Shown here in pieces: positions 1 through 9,038 of a stretch of DNA of 64,000 nt. Each line of letters starts with the position of its first letter. Within the stretch, counting starts at the first letter, position 1. The DNA comes from Chryseobacterium sp. OV279. Its GTDB lineage: Bacteria > Bacteroidota > Bacteroidia > Flavobacteriales > Weeksellaceae. The notes under the pieces were generated by a model that saw only the letters and a list, made by a program, of their open reading frames with translations, made no database searches and was not told where the DNA came from. The stretch covers positions 124,001 to 188,000 of the forward strand of contig NZ_FQUD01000006.1 in the NCBI RefSeq assembly GCF_900128945.1, written 5' to 3'. Made by a program: the position numbers and the translations under genes.

Positions 1-931
1 AATAATAGACTTCATATCCATTGGCAGGAGCTGGTGAAGGAGCCGTCCAGTTTACGGTAGCTAAATTGGTTGTGGCCCCTGTTACATTGACCCCTGACGG
101 CATCCAGCATGTAGGTACTGACCAGGTATAGGTCAAACCCGCTGGCGGCATTCCCGGAATTGCGTTCGTTGTATTGGCAGCTTGGGTACTGCTGTTTGCG
201 GTCCCGGCTGTGGAGTTTATAAATTCCAGGGTGGTCGCGTTAAGTCTGTTATTAAAATCTGTATTTGTGCTGCCCCTCAAACCAATCTGAGCTGTCGTTG
301 CTATAGCCGTACTGCCCACTAAAAATGCTCCGCTGTTATACACCATTTTTATAGCATTGGACGTTTCCTGAAGTCTTATCTGAAAAGAAAATGTATAGGC
401 TGCGGTAGTGGAAGCACTGTAGGCTGGTCTGAAATTCTTCCATTGAATCACGATCTCCCGGTTAGGAGCAGAACCTACGGTTTCCCAACTTATGTTTCCG
501 GTAGTACCATTGATATCAAATACGGTACTGAGATCTCTTCCCCAGGCAGAAACAGCTCCGTCATATGCAACAGTTCCAGATATCGGACTGCTGGTTGAGG
601 TTGCTGGTGCTGTGGCCCCAAAGGTAATAAACCCATTTGTGGAAACGTTCAGGGAAGTATAGGATGTTCCATTAAAGACAAAGCCAAATGGCAGGGTTAC
701 AGGATAAAAATTACTGTCAAGATTTGTTGCTGAAGTATTTCCTGTAGCTTCAGCCAAAACCGTTCCCGTAATAGAGGTATAAGTTTCTGAGGACTGAGCA
801 AAACTGTAAGCACTTACCTGTGCTGATACAAAACTGCCACCTCCAAGCATTACAGCAAGACCGAATAAAGTACTTTTTAAATAATTTACTTTTTCGTTGC
901 GTTGAGAGAAAAAATTGTAAAAATGTTTCAT
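1..931 (-). CDS. Secreted surface protein, probably T9SS-exported (3' end outside window)
   Basis: The reading frame is open from the window edge to an ATG and gives about 310 residues. The N-terminus has a basic stretch followed by a hydrophobic segment ending GGGSFVSAQ, a typical Bacteroidota signal peptide with cleavage after A-Q. The mature part is Ser/Thr/Asn/Gly-rich beta-sheet sequence with a 'NGFITFG' motif, as in large flavobacterial adhesin-like proteins. The last visible residues (SPAPANGYEVYY) look like the start of a fibronectin type III repeat. The C-terminus, where a T9SS sorting domain would be expected, is outside the window. Function is unknown; adhesion or surface matrix is an inference. 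Confidence 0.75.
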   Translation of the reverse strand, partial: MKHFYNFFSQRNEKVNYLKSTLFGLAVMLGGGSFVSAQVSAYSFAQSSETYTSITGTVLAEATGNTSATNLDSNFYPVTLPFGFVFNGTSYTSLNVSTNGFITFGATAPATSTSSPISGTVAYDGAVSAWGRDLSTVFDINGTTGNISWETVGSAPNREIVIQWKNFRPAYSASTTAAYTFSFQIRLQETSNAIKMVYNSGAFLVGSTAIATTAQIGLRGSTNTDFNNRLNATTLEFINSTAGTANSSTQAANTTNAIPGMPPAGLTYTWSVPTCWMPSGVNVTGATTNLATVNWTAPSPAPANGYEVYY

Positions 932-1111
932 ATACGATGGATTAAATTCCAAACTAAGATATGAATTTTTACAAATAATTAAATAAAAAACAGATTCGAA
1001 TAAATTATCAACAATAAAATTGATTAATAGTAGTTAATTTATCACTAACCTTGGAAAAAATCAATGAATAAATTTCCATTAATACCCCAACTTTAAAACG
1101 TACAAAAACAA

Positions 1112-1135
1112 AATCCTGCAAAGGTATGCAGGATT
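1112..1135 (-). terminator. Bidirectional-type hairpin terminator
   Basis: A perfect 9-bp stem (AATCCTGCA / TGCAGGATT) with a 6-nt loop lies just downstream of the pseudouridine synthase stop. It is T-rich on both sides. On the minus strand it would end the panB / membrane protein / pseudouridine synthase transcript. Confidence 0.8.
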
Positions 1136-1142
1136 ATTTTTT

Positions 1143-1820
1143 TTATTCTTCACAAGCTCTCCATATGGCATCATTCTGCGGAACGGGAGCAATAATTTCT
1201 ACTTTTTCCTTGGTGACGGGATGAATAAACTCCAGTTTTCTCGCATGAAGATTGATTCCACCATCCGGATTCGAGCGGGGTGCTCCATATTTCAGATCTC
1301 CTTTGATAGGAATTCCTGTTTTAGAGAGCTGAGCACGAATCTGGTGATGTCTTCCCGTTTCCAGATCGATTTCCAGAAGCATATAATTATCTAATGTCTT
1401 AATCACATGATAAGTAAGAATGGCTTCTTTTGCACCTTCGGTTACTTTTGGAAAAACGCTCGCCTTATTGTTTTTTTCATTCTTCTTTAAGTAATGCACC
1501 AATCTCTGGCTCTGAGGAATCATTTCTTTTCCTACGACAGCCCAATAGGTTTTCTTTACTTCCCTGTTTTTCACCATCTGGGTAAGACGGGTAAGCGCTT
1601 TGGAAGTTTTAGCATAAATGACCAGACCCGAAGTCGGGCGGTCTATACGGTGAACCAAACCGAGAAAAACATTTCCCGGCTTGTCATCTCTTTTCTTTAT
1701 AAAATGTTTAATGGACTCCAGCAAAGATTCATCGCCGGTTTTATCGCCCTGAACAAGCTGTCCTACTTTTTTGTTCACCACCAGAAGATGGTTATCCTCA
1801 TATGCAATCTGCTCCTCCAT
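1143..1820 (-). CDS. RluA-family pseudouridine synthase
   Basis: 225 residues, cytoplasmic, and expected to isomerise specific uridines in rRNA or tRNA. The catalytic signature GLVHRIDRPTSGLVIYAK is present, with the nucleophilic Asp at about residue 60. The later block LETGRHHQIRAQL is the second RluA-family motif. No N-terminal S4 RNA-binding domain is visible, so this is a short single-domain member and the exact target uridine cannot be assigned. It is the last gene of a compact minus-strand run and starts 6 nt after the preceding small membrane protein. Confidence 0.93.
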   Translation of the reverse strand: MEEQIAYEDNHLLVVNKKVGQLVQGDKTGDESLLESIKHFIKKRDDKPGNVFLGLVHRIDRPTSGLVIYAKTSKALTRLTQMVKNREVKKTYWAVVGKEMIPQSQRLVHYLKKNEKNNKASVFPKVTEGAKEAILTYHVIKTLDNYMLLEIDLETGRHHQIRAQLSKTGIPIKGDLKYGAPRSNPDGGINLHARKLEFIHPVTKEKVEIIAPVPQNDAIWRACEE

Positions 1821-1826
1821 AATTCA

Positions 1827-2147
1827 CTATTGACGTCTGCTGGATATCGAAAGGATCACTCCCCCCAGAAGACCGATGGTTTTAAGTACCGAAAGTTGTG
1901 AATCTGACGGCAGAAAAGCTCCCAATACGCAAGCTCCGGCCGCTGCATACATACCGTACATAAAATTTTTATTGGTCAAGGTAGGAGCCTGAATAAAGAA
2001 ACTTGCTCCTATCAATATATAAAATACCTTTCCTGAAAGCAGATGATTAACTTCAGGTGAAAATAGATTAAACCAGCCTATGGCCATACAGACCAGTGCT
2101 GCAATTGATAAAATTCCCTGGATAGATCTTTGTTGTTGGTCTTTCAT
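1827..2147 (-). CDS. Small integral membrane protein, unknown function
   Basis: About 106 residues with four hydrophobic segments (around 11-30, 42-54, 63-80, 88-103) separated by short polar loops; the C-terminus is basic (SSRRQ). The ATG three nucleotides after the panB stop is preferred over the TTG directly before it. Tight packing between panB and the pseudouridine synthase suggests a shared transcript, but there is no obvious functional link. I recognise no named family. Confidence 0.7.
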   Translation of the reverse strand: MKDQQQRSIQGILSIAALVCMAIGWFNLFSPEVNHLLSGKVFYILIGASFFIQAPTLTNKNFMYGMYAAAGACVLGAFLPSDSQLSVLKTIGLLGGVILSISSRRQ

Positions 2148-2150
2148 CAA

Positions 2151-2966
2151 TTAATAGCTTTCATTTTCGTTAGGAAATTCTACACTTTTCACGTCTTTCA
2201 CATACTGAGCTACGGCTCCTGTAATTTCTGTGTACAGATCTAGGTATCTTCTTAAGAACTTCGGACTAAAACCTTTGTTCATTCCAACCATATCGTGGTA
2301 CACAAGAACCTGTCCGTCGCAATCAGAGCCGGCTCCGATTCCTATCGTAGGAATTGAAATGGCTTCAGTTACTTTTTTAGCTAAATCAGCCGGAATTTTC
2401 TCCAAAACAATGGCGAAACATCCCAGTTCTTCTAAAAGCTGTGCATCAGCAATTAATTTCTCCGCTTCTGCTTCATCTTTTGCTCTTACCTTATAGGTTC
2501 CGAATTTATAAATCGACTGTGGCGTTAATCCTAAATGTCCCATCACAGGAATTCCTGCGTTGATGATTTTTTTGATAGATTTTGAGATCTCTTTTCCTCC
2601 TTCAATTTTTACGGCATGAGCACCTCCTTCTTTCATCATTCTTACTGCAGACTCCAATGCTTTCTCAGGATTACTCTGATAGGTTCCGAATGGAAGATCC
2701 GCTACCACAAGAGCTCTGTCAGTTCCTCTTACTACACTTTGAGCATGATAGATCATCTGATCCAATGTGATAGGAAGTGTGGTTTCAAATCCTGCCATTA
2801 CATTGGCTGCAGAATCTCCGATCAAAACTGCATCAACTCCTCCTGCATCTACCATCTTAGCGGTGGTAAAATCGTAGGCGGTAAGCATTGTTATTTTTTC
2901 CTTGTCGAATTTCATTTTTCGCAAGGTTTCAGTCGTAACTTTTTTAATTTCAGAGTGAACAGACAT
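2151..2966 (-). CDS. panB: 3-methyl-2-oxobutanoate hydroxymethyltransferase (ketopantoate synthase)
   Basis: 271 residues, the usual length for PanB. It transfers a hydroxymethyl group from 5,10-methylene-THF to alpha-ketoisovalerate, the first committed step of pantothenate/CoA synthesis. Typical blocks are MLTAYDFTTAKMVD, LIGDSAANVMAGFETTLP (metal-binding Asp), VVADLPFGTY, AVKIEGG, GHLGLTPQS and the catalytic region IPTIGIGAGSDCDGQVLV. It is the first gene of a minus-strand group with the small membrane protein and the pseudouridine synthase. A hairpin separates it from the upstream Crp/Fnr gene. Confidence 0.97.
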   Translation of the reverse strand: MSVHSEIKKVTTETLRKMKFDKEKITMLTAYDFTTAKMVDAGGVDAVLIGDSAANVMAGFETTLPITLDQMIYHAQSVVRGTDRALVVADLPFGTYQSNPEKALESAVRMMKEGGAHAVKIEGGKEISKSIKKIINAGIPVMGHLGLTPQSIYKFGTYKVRAKDEAEAEKLIADAQLLEELGCFAIVLEKIPADLAKKVTEAISIPTIGIGAGSDCDGQVLVYHDMVGMNKGFSPKFLRRYLDLYTEITGAVAQYVKDVKSVEFPNENESY

Positions 2967-2992
2967 AATTTATCTATTTTTTAAAAGTTAAA

Positions 2993-3012
2993 AAGTCGGC
3001 TTTCGCCGACTT
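2993..3012 (-). terminator. Rho-independent terminator of the Crp/Fnr gene
   Basis: An 8-bp perfect stem (AAGTCGGC / GCCGACTT) with a 4-nt loop, followed on the minus strand by TTTTTAACTTTT. It lies between the regulator stop and the panB start. Confidence 0.8.
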
Positions 3013-3029
3013 AAGTTTTTGTATGATGG

Positions 3030-3755
3030 TTATAAAACTACGTGACCTAGTTTCATCAGTTTGTCGTGGTTGAGAATTTTGATATTTCTTCCGTCTACTT
3101 CTATGAGACTGTCCTGTTTGAATTCAGAGATCAAACGGATGGCACTTTCTGTAGCAGTACCAATGATGTTGGCAATTTCTTCCCTCGTAAGCGAAATCTT
3201 GATAAATCCTTCAGGATCTACCCCCAGTTTCTGTTCCAGAAGGATCAGAATTTCTGCCAGTCTTTCTCTTACTGTTTTCTGAGCAAGGAACGTGATGGTG
3301 TTGGATGATTCTCCTAATTCGTAAGAGATCTTCTGAAGCATTGCAAAAGAAAGCTGTGGATCTACTTCCAGAAGATACATAAAGATATCTGCAGGAAGGA
3401 AAATGCATTCAATGTCTGTCATAGCCTCTGCCTTTGCCTGGAAATTTTCCCCGCAAAGCAATGAACGATAGCCGATGATGTCGCCCTCTTTGATAAATCT
3501 TAGGATCTGGTCTTTTCCAAACGCTCCCGATTTTGACAGCTTAGCTGCCCCTTTTTCCAAAACGAACACTCCTTTTGGTGTTTCTCCGTCCTCGAAAATG
3601 GTATCGTGCTTCTGAAAACTCAATCTTTTCTTGCCGTTAATATATTTTTCAAAATCAATGCTAGAAAGTCTTTCCTTAAATGATTTATCATTAAAAACTC
3701 TGGCGAACCTCTCTTCAATTGCAATCTGTTGTTCCTGCGACATTTTATATGACAT
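3030..3755 (-). CDS. Crp/Fnr-family transcriptional regulator
   Basis: Up to 241 residues. An N-terminal cyclic-nucleotide-binding-like beta-barrel (about 35-150, with EDGETPKGVFVLEKGAAKL) is followed by a dimerisation helix and a C-terminal winged helix-turn-helix (LTREEIANIIGTATESAIRLISEF). It diverges from the cbb3 oxidase locus, the usual place for an oxygen-responsive Fnr-like regulator. However, only two cysteines are visible (LLCGENF, IECIF) and no N-terminal Cys cluster, so it should not bind a 4Fe-4S cluster as E. coli FNR does. A good promoter ends about 6 nt upstream of the first ATG. The second ATG (start 3743, MSQEQQ) is therefore a plausible true start. Confidence 0.92.
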   Translation of the reverse strand: MSYKMSQEQQIAIEERFARVFNDKSFKERLSSIDFEKYINGKKRLSFQKHDTIFEDGETPKGVFVLEKGAAKLSKSGAFGKDQILRFIKEGDIIGYRSLLCGENFQAKAEAMTDIECIFLPADIFMYLLEVDPQLSFAMLQKISYELGESSNTITFLAQKTVRERLAEILILLEQKLGVDPEGFIKISLTREEIANIIGTATESAIRLISEFKQDSLIEVDGRNIKILNHDKLMKLGHVVL

Positions 3756-3761
3756 TTATCA

Positions 3762-3793
3762 CAAAAATAGAACTTTTTAACACGATAAACAAA
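3762..3793 (-). promoter_or_regulatory. Bacteroidota promoter for the Crp/Fnr gene
   Basis: On the minus strand TTTG (3793-3790), a 20-bp spacer and TATTTTTG (3769-3762) match the flavobacterial -33/-7 consensus. Predicted initiation near 3756 leaves almost no leader for the first ATG and about 13 nt for the second. Confidence 0.65.
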
Positions 3794-3804
3794 AAAAATT
3801 GTTA

Positions 3805-3812
3805 TAATTTTG
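3805..3812 (+). promoter_or_regulatory. -7 element (TAnnTTTG) for the copper ATPase gene
   Basis: TAATTTTG matches the consensus exactly and lies about 17 nt before the GTG start. I see no clear TTG at the right distance upstream, so an activator may be needed. Confidence 0.45.
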
Positions 3813-3828
3813 TCGTTCAATATATTAT

Positions 3829-6210
3829 GTGGTGAGCGAGAACTGTTTTCATTGTGGTCAAGGTATAGAAAAAGAGAGAATTTTGTTTGATGAAAAGACT
3901 TTCTGTTGCAACGGATGTAAGTCTGTCTATGAAATTCTGAATATCAATAATTTAACTAATTTCTACGAGCTTAATAAAAGAGCCGGAATCCGTCCCAGCG
4001 ACGAGAGCTCTTCGCAGTTCGAATATCTTGATACACCGGAGATCTTCGAAAAGGTCACCGATTTCTCAGAAGGAAAGACCAGTCTCGTCACTTTTAAAAT
4101 CCCTGTAATACACTGTTCTTCATGTATCTGGCTACTCGAAAGCCTTCATACCTTGCATGAACATATCAATTACTCTCAGGTGAATTTCACCAGAAAGACC
4201 TTACAGATTTCATTTAATCATAACGATCTCAAATTAAGCGAACTAGCTAATTTCTTAACCAATCTTGGTTACAAGCCTGTTATCAGCCTTGAAACTGCCG
4301 ATAAAAATGTAGATCATCTTGACAAATCTCTTCTTATAAAATTTGCGATCGCAGGTTTTGCATTCGGAAACGGAATGTTCCTGGCTTTTCCGGAATATGT
4401 GGGAGGTGAAGATTTCTGGATGGAGCATTACAAAGGACTTTTCAGAACATTAATGTTCTTACTGGCATGTCCGGTCGTATTTTATTCCGCATCGGATTAT
4501 TATAAATCGGCATGGTACGGATTAAAAAATAAGATTGTAAATATTGATGTTCCGATCGTACTGGGGATATTTGTTCTTTTCGGACGAAGTATTTATGAAG
4601 TGGTTACCGATTACGGTCCAGGTTATTTTGACACCCTGTGCGGATTGCTGTTCTTTATGTTAATGGGAAAAATTTTCCAGAAAAGAACATACAGCGCATT
4701 ATCTTACGACAGAGATTATAAATCATTCTACCCTATCGCCGTTACCAAAGTAGATTTCGAAGGTAAACAGGACAACATTCTTCTTTCTGAAATCAAAGTG
4801 GGCGACAGAATTCTGGTAAGAAACCAGGAAATCATTCCGGTGGATGCCATTCTGATCAACGGGGAAGGAAATATTGACAACAGTTTCATTACCGGAGAAA
4901 GCGAAAGCATCAGCAAGCAGCCTGGTGATAAAATTTTTGCCGGTGGAAAACAGATCGGATCTTCACTTGAGCTGGAGGTGATCAAAGATGTTGACCAAAG
5001 TTATTTAACACAGCTTTGGAATAAAGAAGCGTTCAAGAAACACGAAACAGGCCTTGACACACTGACCAACAACGTCAGCAAATATTTCACATTCATCATT
5101 TTAGGCATTGCAGTCGTTTCAGGAACTTATTGGGCGTTTATTGACCTTAATGTCATGTTCCAGGTTATTTCAGCGATCCTGATCATTGCATGTCCATGTG
5201 CACTAGCATTGTCTGCTCCGTTTACTTTCGGGCACATCATGAGAATTTTAGGACGCAATAAATTTTACGTAAAAGATACGCTGACGATTGAAAAGATTGC
5301 GAAACTGGATACGATTGTTTTTGATAAAACAGGAACTATTACCCACAGAAAAAAATCTAATATCAGATATGAAGGTATTGAAATCAATGATTTTGATCAA
5401 CTGAATATCAAAACGTTATTAAAAAATTCCAATCACCCGCTTTCCAAATCGTTATACGAATTCATTGAGGTGAATGATGACTACTATCCTGTTGAAAAAT
5501 TCCAGGAAATTTCAGGAAAAGGATATGAAGCGAGCATAAGAGGAAGCCTTTATAAGATTGGTTCTGCCCGTTACAACAACCAGGAACCTAAGAATCTAGA
5601 AACAGCGGTTTACATAAGCAAGAACGGCGAATTTGTAGGTAAATTCATTTTCAAAAACGAATACCGCCCGAAATTAAAAGAGCTGTTTACGAAGTTAAGC
5701 ACCTACAAAATATTCATTCTGAGCGGTGATAACTCTTCTGAGGAAAATCAACTTAAAGAACTGATCCCGAACTACAAAGGAATGGCTTTCAACCAAAGCC
5801 CTGAAGACAAACTGAACTACATCAAAAACCTTCAGGATCAACAGATGAAAGTAGCGATGCTGGGAGACGGACTGAATGATGCAGGAGCCCTGAAACAAAG
5901 TAACGTAGGAATTGCTATTGCGGATGACACGAACAGTTTCACACCATCGTCTGATGTCATCATGAATGGGGATAAAGTAGTGACTCTGGACAAATACCTG
6001 AGTGTCTGCAAAGGCTCGATTACTATTGTAAAAATGACATTCATAATCAGTTTCTTATACAATATTGTCGGTTTAAGTTACGCAGTTACAGGCCATATGC
6101 ATCCGCTCTTCGCAGCAATCATCATGCCAATCAGTTCGATCACGGTGGTCACATTCACTACTCTTTCGACCTGGATATTGGGCAGAAAACATTTCAAAAA
6201 GCAGGCGTAG
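3829..6210 (+). CDS. ccoI: Copper-translocating P-type ATPase, CcoI/FixI type
   Basis: 793 residues. An N-terminal Cys-rich metal-binding module (C6..C9, then FCCNGC) precedes an HMA-like domain and the P1B-ATPase core. The core shows CPC in the transport helix (455-457), DKTGT phosphorylation motif (Asp about 499), the HP dipeptide in NSNHPLSKS, and GDGLND (679-684). In cbb3 loci this protein exports copper for assembly of the oxidase CuB site, and ccoS follows, which supports CcoI over a detoxifying CopA. There is no in-frame ATG: translation starts at one of two adjacent GTG codons, most likely the second (fMet-Ser-Glu-Asn-Cys). Confidence 0.9.
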   Translation: MVSENCFHCGQGIEKERILFDEKTFCCNGCKSVYEILNINNLTNFYELNKRAGIRPSDESSSQFEYLDTPEIFEKVTDFSEGKTSLVTFKIPVIHCSSCIWLLESLHTLHEHINYSQVNFTRKTLQISFNHNDLKLSELANFLTNLGYKPVISLETADKNVDHLDKSLLIKFAIAGFAFGNGMFLAFPEYVGGEDFWMEHYKGLFRTLMFLLACPVVFYSASDYYKSAWYGLKNKIVNIDVPIVLGIFVLFGRSIYEVVTDYGPGYFDTLCGLLFFMLMGKIFQKRTYSALSYDRDYKSFYPIAVTKVDFEGKQDNILLSEIKVGDRILVRNQEIIPVDAILINGEGNIDNSFITGESESISKQPGDKIFAGGKQIGSSLELEVIKDVDQSYLTQLWNKEAFKKHETGLDTLTNNVSKYFTFIILGIAVVSGTYWAFIDLNVMFQVISAILIIACPCALALSAPFTFGHIMRILGRNKFYVKDTLTIEKIAKLDTIVFDKTGTITHRKKSNIRYEGIEINDFDQLNIKTLLKNSNHPLSKSLYEFIEVNDDYYPVEKFQEISGKGYEASIRGSLYKIGSARYNNQEPKNLETAVYISKNGEFVGKFIFKNEYRPKLKELFTKLSTYKIFILSGDNSSEENQLKELIPNYKGMAFNQSPEDKLNYIKNLQDQQMKVAMLGDGLNDAGALKQSNVGIAIADDTNSFTPSSDVIMNGDKVVTLDKYLSVCKGSITIVKMTFIISFLYNIVGLSYAVTGHMHPLFAAIIMPISSITVVTFTTLSTWILGRKHFKKQA

Positions 6211-6284
6211 AAGCCCTTATTTAGACTGATTTTAAATTAGCTGAAATCGGCATTTCGTGATGAATGTCATTATTTTTCACTAAA

Positions 6285-6312
6285 TTTGAACCCCGAAAAT
6301 AGGTTAATTTTG
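6285..6312 (+). promoter_or_regulatory. Candidate promoter for the ccoS-ccoNOQP transcript
   Basis: TTTG (6285-6288), a 16-bp spacer and TAATTTTG (6305-6312) resemble the flavobacterial consensus with a slightly short spacer. TAAATTTG at 6281-6288 is itself another -7 match, so two start sites are possible. A GAAAT-N4-ATTTC palindrome lies upstream at 6243-6256. Confidence 0.45.
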
Positions 6313-6319
6313 TTGTCCA

Positions 6320-6544
6320 ATGGATATTCTATATTTAATGATCCTCTGCAGTGTTTCTTTGGCTGCGATTTTCTTGGTCGTATTTATAGTGTATGCCCGA
6401 AAAGGACAGTTTGAAGATGACGAATCTCCGGCTGTCAGAATCCTTTTTGATAGTGGAGAAATCAAGGAAAAGGACGAGGGCAACAAAGATAAAGACGAGA
6501 AAAAAATAGGAGAGAATAATAAAATTGAAGAAAAAAGTGAATAG
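6320..6544 (+). CDS. ccoS: cbb3-type cytochrome oxidase assembly protein CcoS
   Basis: 74 residues: one N-terminal transmembrane helix (about 4-25) followed by the family signature GQFEDDESPAVRILFD and a highly charged Lys/Glu tail. CcoS is needed for cofactor insertion into cbb3 oxidase. It sits between the copper ATPase and the catalytic subunit gene, with only 5 nt to ccoNO, so co-transcription is likely. Confidence 0.95.
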   Translation: MDILYLMILCSVSLAAIFLVVFIVYARKGQFEDDESPAVRILFDSGEIKEKDEGNKDKDEKKIGENNKIEEKSE

Positions 6545-6549
6545 TTGAT

Positions 6550-8811
6550 ATGGAAACACAAAAGTTTAGTTATGACAACAGTATTGTCCGTGCGTTCCTT
6601 TATGCGACCTTAGTTTTCGGTCTTATAGGATTTACGTTCGGGCTTACGGCGGCATTAATGCTTTTCTACCCTGAATTACCGGAATTTGTATTCGGTACTG
6701 ATGATACAACCATCAAGAGTCTTGCATCAGGCAATATTCAAGGGTTAATAAACACTCATGGTGCATTTGGTTTTGGTAGAATCAGAATGCTTCATACCAA
6801 TACCGTGATCTTTGCATTTGTATGTAATATCGTTTATACCGGTATTTATTACTCGTTACAGAGATTATTAAAAACAAGAATGTACAGTGATACATTATCC
6901 TGGTTACATTTCTGGACTTGGCAGTTTATGATCGTTGCTACGTTCGTTACCTTCTTTATGGGGATCAACACCTCAAAAGAATACGCTGAACACGAGTGGC
7001 CGATCGACATATTGATTGCGTTCTCATGGATCATCTTCGGGATCAACATGTTCCTGACGATTGCAAAAAGAAGAGTAAGACACCTTTATGTAGCCATCTG
7101 GTTCTATATCGGTACATGGATTGCAGTAGCAATGCTTCACATCTTCAACAACCTTGAGGTTCCATTATCTTTCACAGGCTGGAAATCTTATTCAGCATAT
7201 GCAGGGGTAAAAGATGCTATTGTACAGTGGTGGTACGGTCACAATGCGGTTGCATTCGTACTGACGACTCCGGTTCTTGGTCTAATGTATTACTTCCTTC
7301 CGAAGGCAGCAGACAGACCGGTTTTCTCTTATAAACTGTCTATTATTCACTTCTGGTCATTAATTTTCGTATATATCTGGGCTGGTCCTCACCACCTTCA
7401 GTATACAGCTCTTCCTGCATGGGCGCAGGCTGTGGGAACTGGTTTCTCTATCATGCTTATCGCACCGTCTTGGGGAGGAATGCTAAACGGACTTCTTACA
7501 CTGAGAGGAGCATGGGATAAAGTAAGGGAAAACCCTATCCTTAAGTTCTTCGTAGTGGCTGTTACATGCTACGGTATGGCAACATTTGAAGGTCCGCTTT
7601 TAGCCACTAAAAACATCAACAAAATTGGTCACTTTACAGACTGGGTTATCGGTCACGTACACTTAGGAGCTCTTGGATGGAATGGTTTCATGGCATTCGG
7701 GGTTATCTATTACCTGGTACCGATTATGTGGAGAACAAAAATGTGGTCTGTAAAATTAGCTAACTGGCATTTCTGGTTAGGGACATTAGGAATTATTTTC
7801 TATGCAGTACCAATGTATATTTCAGGATTTACACAGGGGTTAATGTGGAAGCAGTTCAACCCGGACGGAACTCTATTATGGAAAAACTGGTTGGATACAG
7901 TAACTGCTATCATTCCATATTTCAAAATGAGATTCGTAGGAGGTTTATTCTATATTTCAGGAATGATCTTAATGATTGTGAACGTAGTTGCTACAGTAAG
8001 ACAAGGTTCATTCCAGAAAGAAGTTCCTGCTGAAGCACCTGCACTGGCTAACATCGGAAACAAACGTAAAGAAGGTGAAGGAACTCACTTATGGCTTGAA
8101 AGAATGCCTGTATTATTAGGTATTCTATCTTTCATCACCATCTCGATAGGTAGTTCAATTGAAATCATCCCTACACTATCCTTAAAGAAAAGTGTACCTA
8201 CGATTTCAGCTGTAAAACCATATTCACCGCTTGAATTAGAAGGTAGAGATCTTTATATCCGTGAAGGATGTAATGCTTGTCACTCTCAGATGATCAGACC
8301 GTTCAGGGATGAGATCACAAGATTCAACGGTAAGAACGGACAGTATTCCAAAGCGGGAGAATTCGTTTATGACAGACCATTCTTATGGGGTTCTAAAAGA
8401 ACAGGACCGGATTTACATAGAGAAGGAGGGAAAAACCCAAGTTCTTGGCACTACAAACACATGTATAACCCAAGATCTACATCTGCCGGTTCTATCATGC
8501 CTCGTTACCCTTGGTTAATTGCTACCAACTTAGACCGATCTAAAATGGTAGACAAAATGAAGCTTATGAAGAATGCATTTGACGTTCCTTATACAAAAGC
8601 TCAGATAGATTCTGCCAACGCATGGGCAGACAACCAGGCAACGAAGATTGTAAAAGATATTTTCTCTGAAGCAAACGACCTTAAAGTGGCCTATGCTAAG
8701 AGACCTCAGGGAGAACTGGAGAAAAAAGAGATTGTAGCTCTTATCTCTTACCTTCAGAGATTAGGTACAGATATCAAGACGACAGAAATTAAAACAGCAA
8801 GTACTAACTAA
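6550..8811 (+). CDS. ccoNO: cbb3-type cytochrome c oxidase, fused subunits I and II (CcoN-CcoO)
   Basis: 753 residues. The first ~500 form a haem-copper oxidase subunit I with about 12-14 transmembrane helices and the haem/CuB histidine regions RMLHTNTVIF, WWYGHNAVAF, GPHHLQYT and GHVHLGALGWNGF. A linker then leads into a CcoO domain with one c-haem site, CNACH at 574-578, and a probable axial Met in GSIMPRYPW. In Proteobacteria CcoN and CcoO are separate; the fusion is common in Bacteroidota. It is the catalytic core of a high-affinity terminal oxidase reducing O2 to water. No frameshift is seen at the junction. Confidence 0.97.
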   Translation: METQKFSYDNSIVRAFLYATLVFGLIGFTFGLTAALMLFYPELPEFVFGTDDTTIKSLASGNIQGLINTHGAFGFGRIRMLHTNTVIFAFVCNIVYTGIYYSLQRLLKTRMYSDTLSWLHFWTWQFMIVATFVTFFMGINTSKEYAEHEWPIDILIAFSWIIFGINMFLTIAKRRVRHLYVAIWFYIGTWIAVAMLHIFNNLEVPLSFTGWKSYSAYAGVKDAIVQWWYGHNAVAFVLTTPVLGLMYYFLPKAADRPVFSYKLSIIHFWSLIFVYIWAGPHHLQYTALPAWAQAVGTGFSIMLIAPSWGGMLNGLLTLRGAWDKVRENPILKFFVVAVTCYGMATFEGPLLATKNINKIGHFTDWVIGHVHLGALGWNGFMAFGVIYYLVPIMWRTKMWSVKLANWHFWLGTLGIIFYAVPMYISGFTQGLMWKQFNPDGTLLWKNWLDTVTAIIPYFKMRFVGGLFYISGMILMIVNVVATVRQGSFQKEVPAEAPALANIGNKRKEGEGTHLWLERMPVLLGILSFITISIGSSIEIIPTLSLKKSVPTISAVKPYSPLELEGRDLYIREGCNACHSQMIRPFRDEITRFNGKNGQYSKAGEFVYDRPFLWGSKRTGPDLHREGGKNPSSWHYKHMYNPRSTSAGSIMPRYPWLIATNLDRSKMVDKMKLMKNAFDVPYTKAQIDSANAWADNQATKIVKDIFSEANDLKVAYAKRPQGELEKKEIVALISYLQRLGTDIKTTEIKTASTN

Positions 8812-8827
8812 ACATTAAAAGGTTCAC

Positions 8828-9028
8828 ATGATTCCTCAGAACTTTAAAGATATATTATCCAATACAGAAAACGCTGGTCTATACCAGACGCTGGCTCTGA
8901 TTTTCTTTATGCTATTCTTCGTAGCTCTGGTAATCTATGTTTTTAGCAGGCCTAAAAAATATTACAGAGAAGAAGAGCAAGCACCGCTTGGGGATGATGA
9001 GGATGACGATTTTAATTTAAAAAATTAA
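8828..9028 (+). CDS. ccoQ: cbb3 oxidase small subunit, CcoQ/FixQ-like
   Basis: 66 residues with one transmembrane helix (about 20-42) and then a charged tail (RPKKYYREEEQ...DDEDDD). Size, topology and position between ccoNO and ccoP fit CcoQ, a small subunit that stabilises the complex. Sequence is weakly conserved in this family, so the call rests largely on context. Spacing is 16 nt from ccoNO and 10 nt to ccoP. Confidence 0.85.
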   Translation: MIPQNFKDILSNTENAGLYQTLALIFFMLFFVALVIYVFSRPKKYYREEEQAPLGDDEDDDFNLKN

Positions 9029-9038
9029 ACTATTTATT

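Noticed and set aside
2230..2984. Plus-strand open frames opposite panB
   Set aside because: Shadow frames of a well-conserved enzyme gene; composition is unlike protein.
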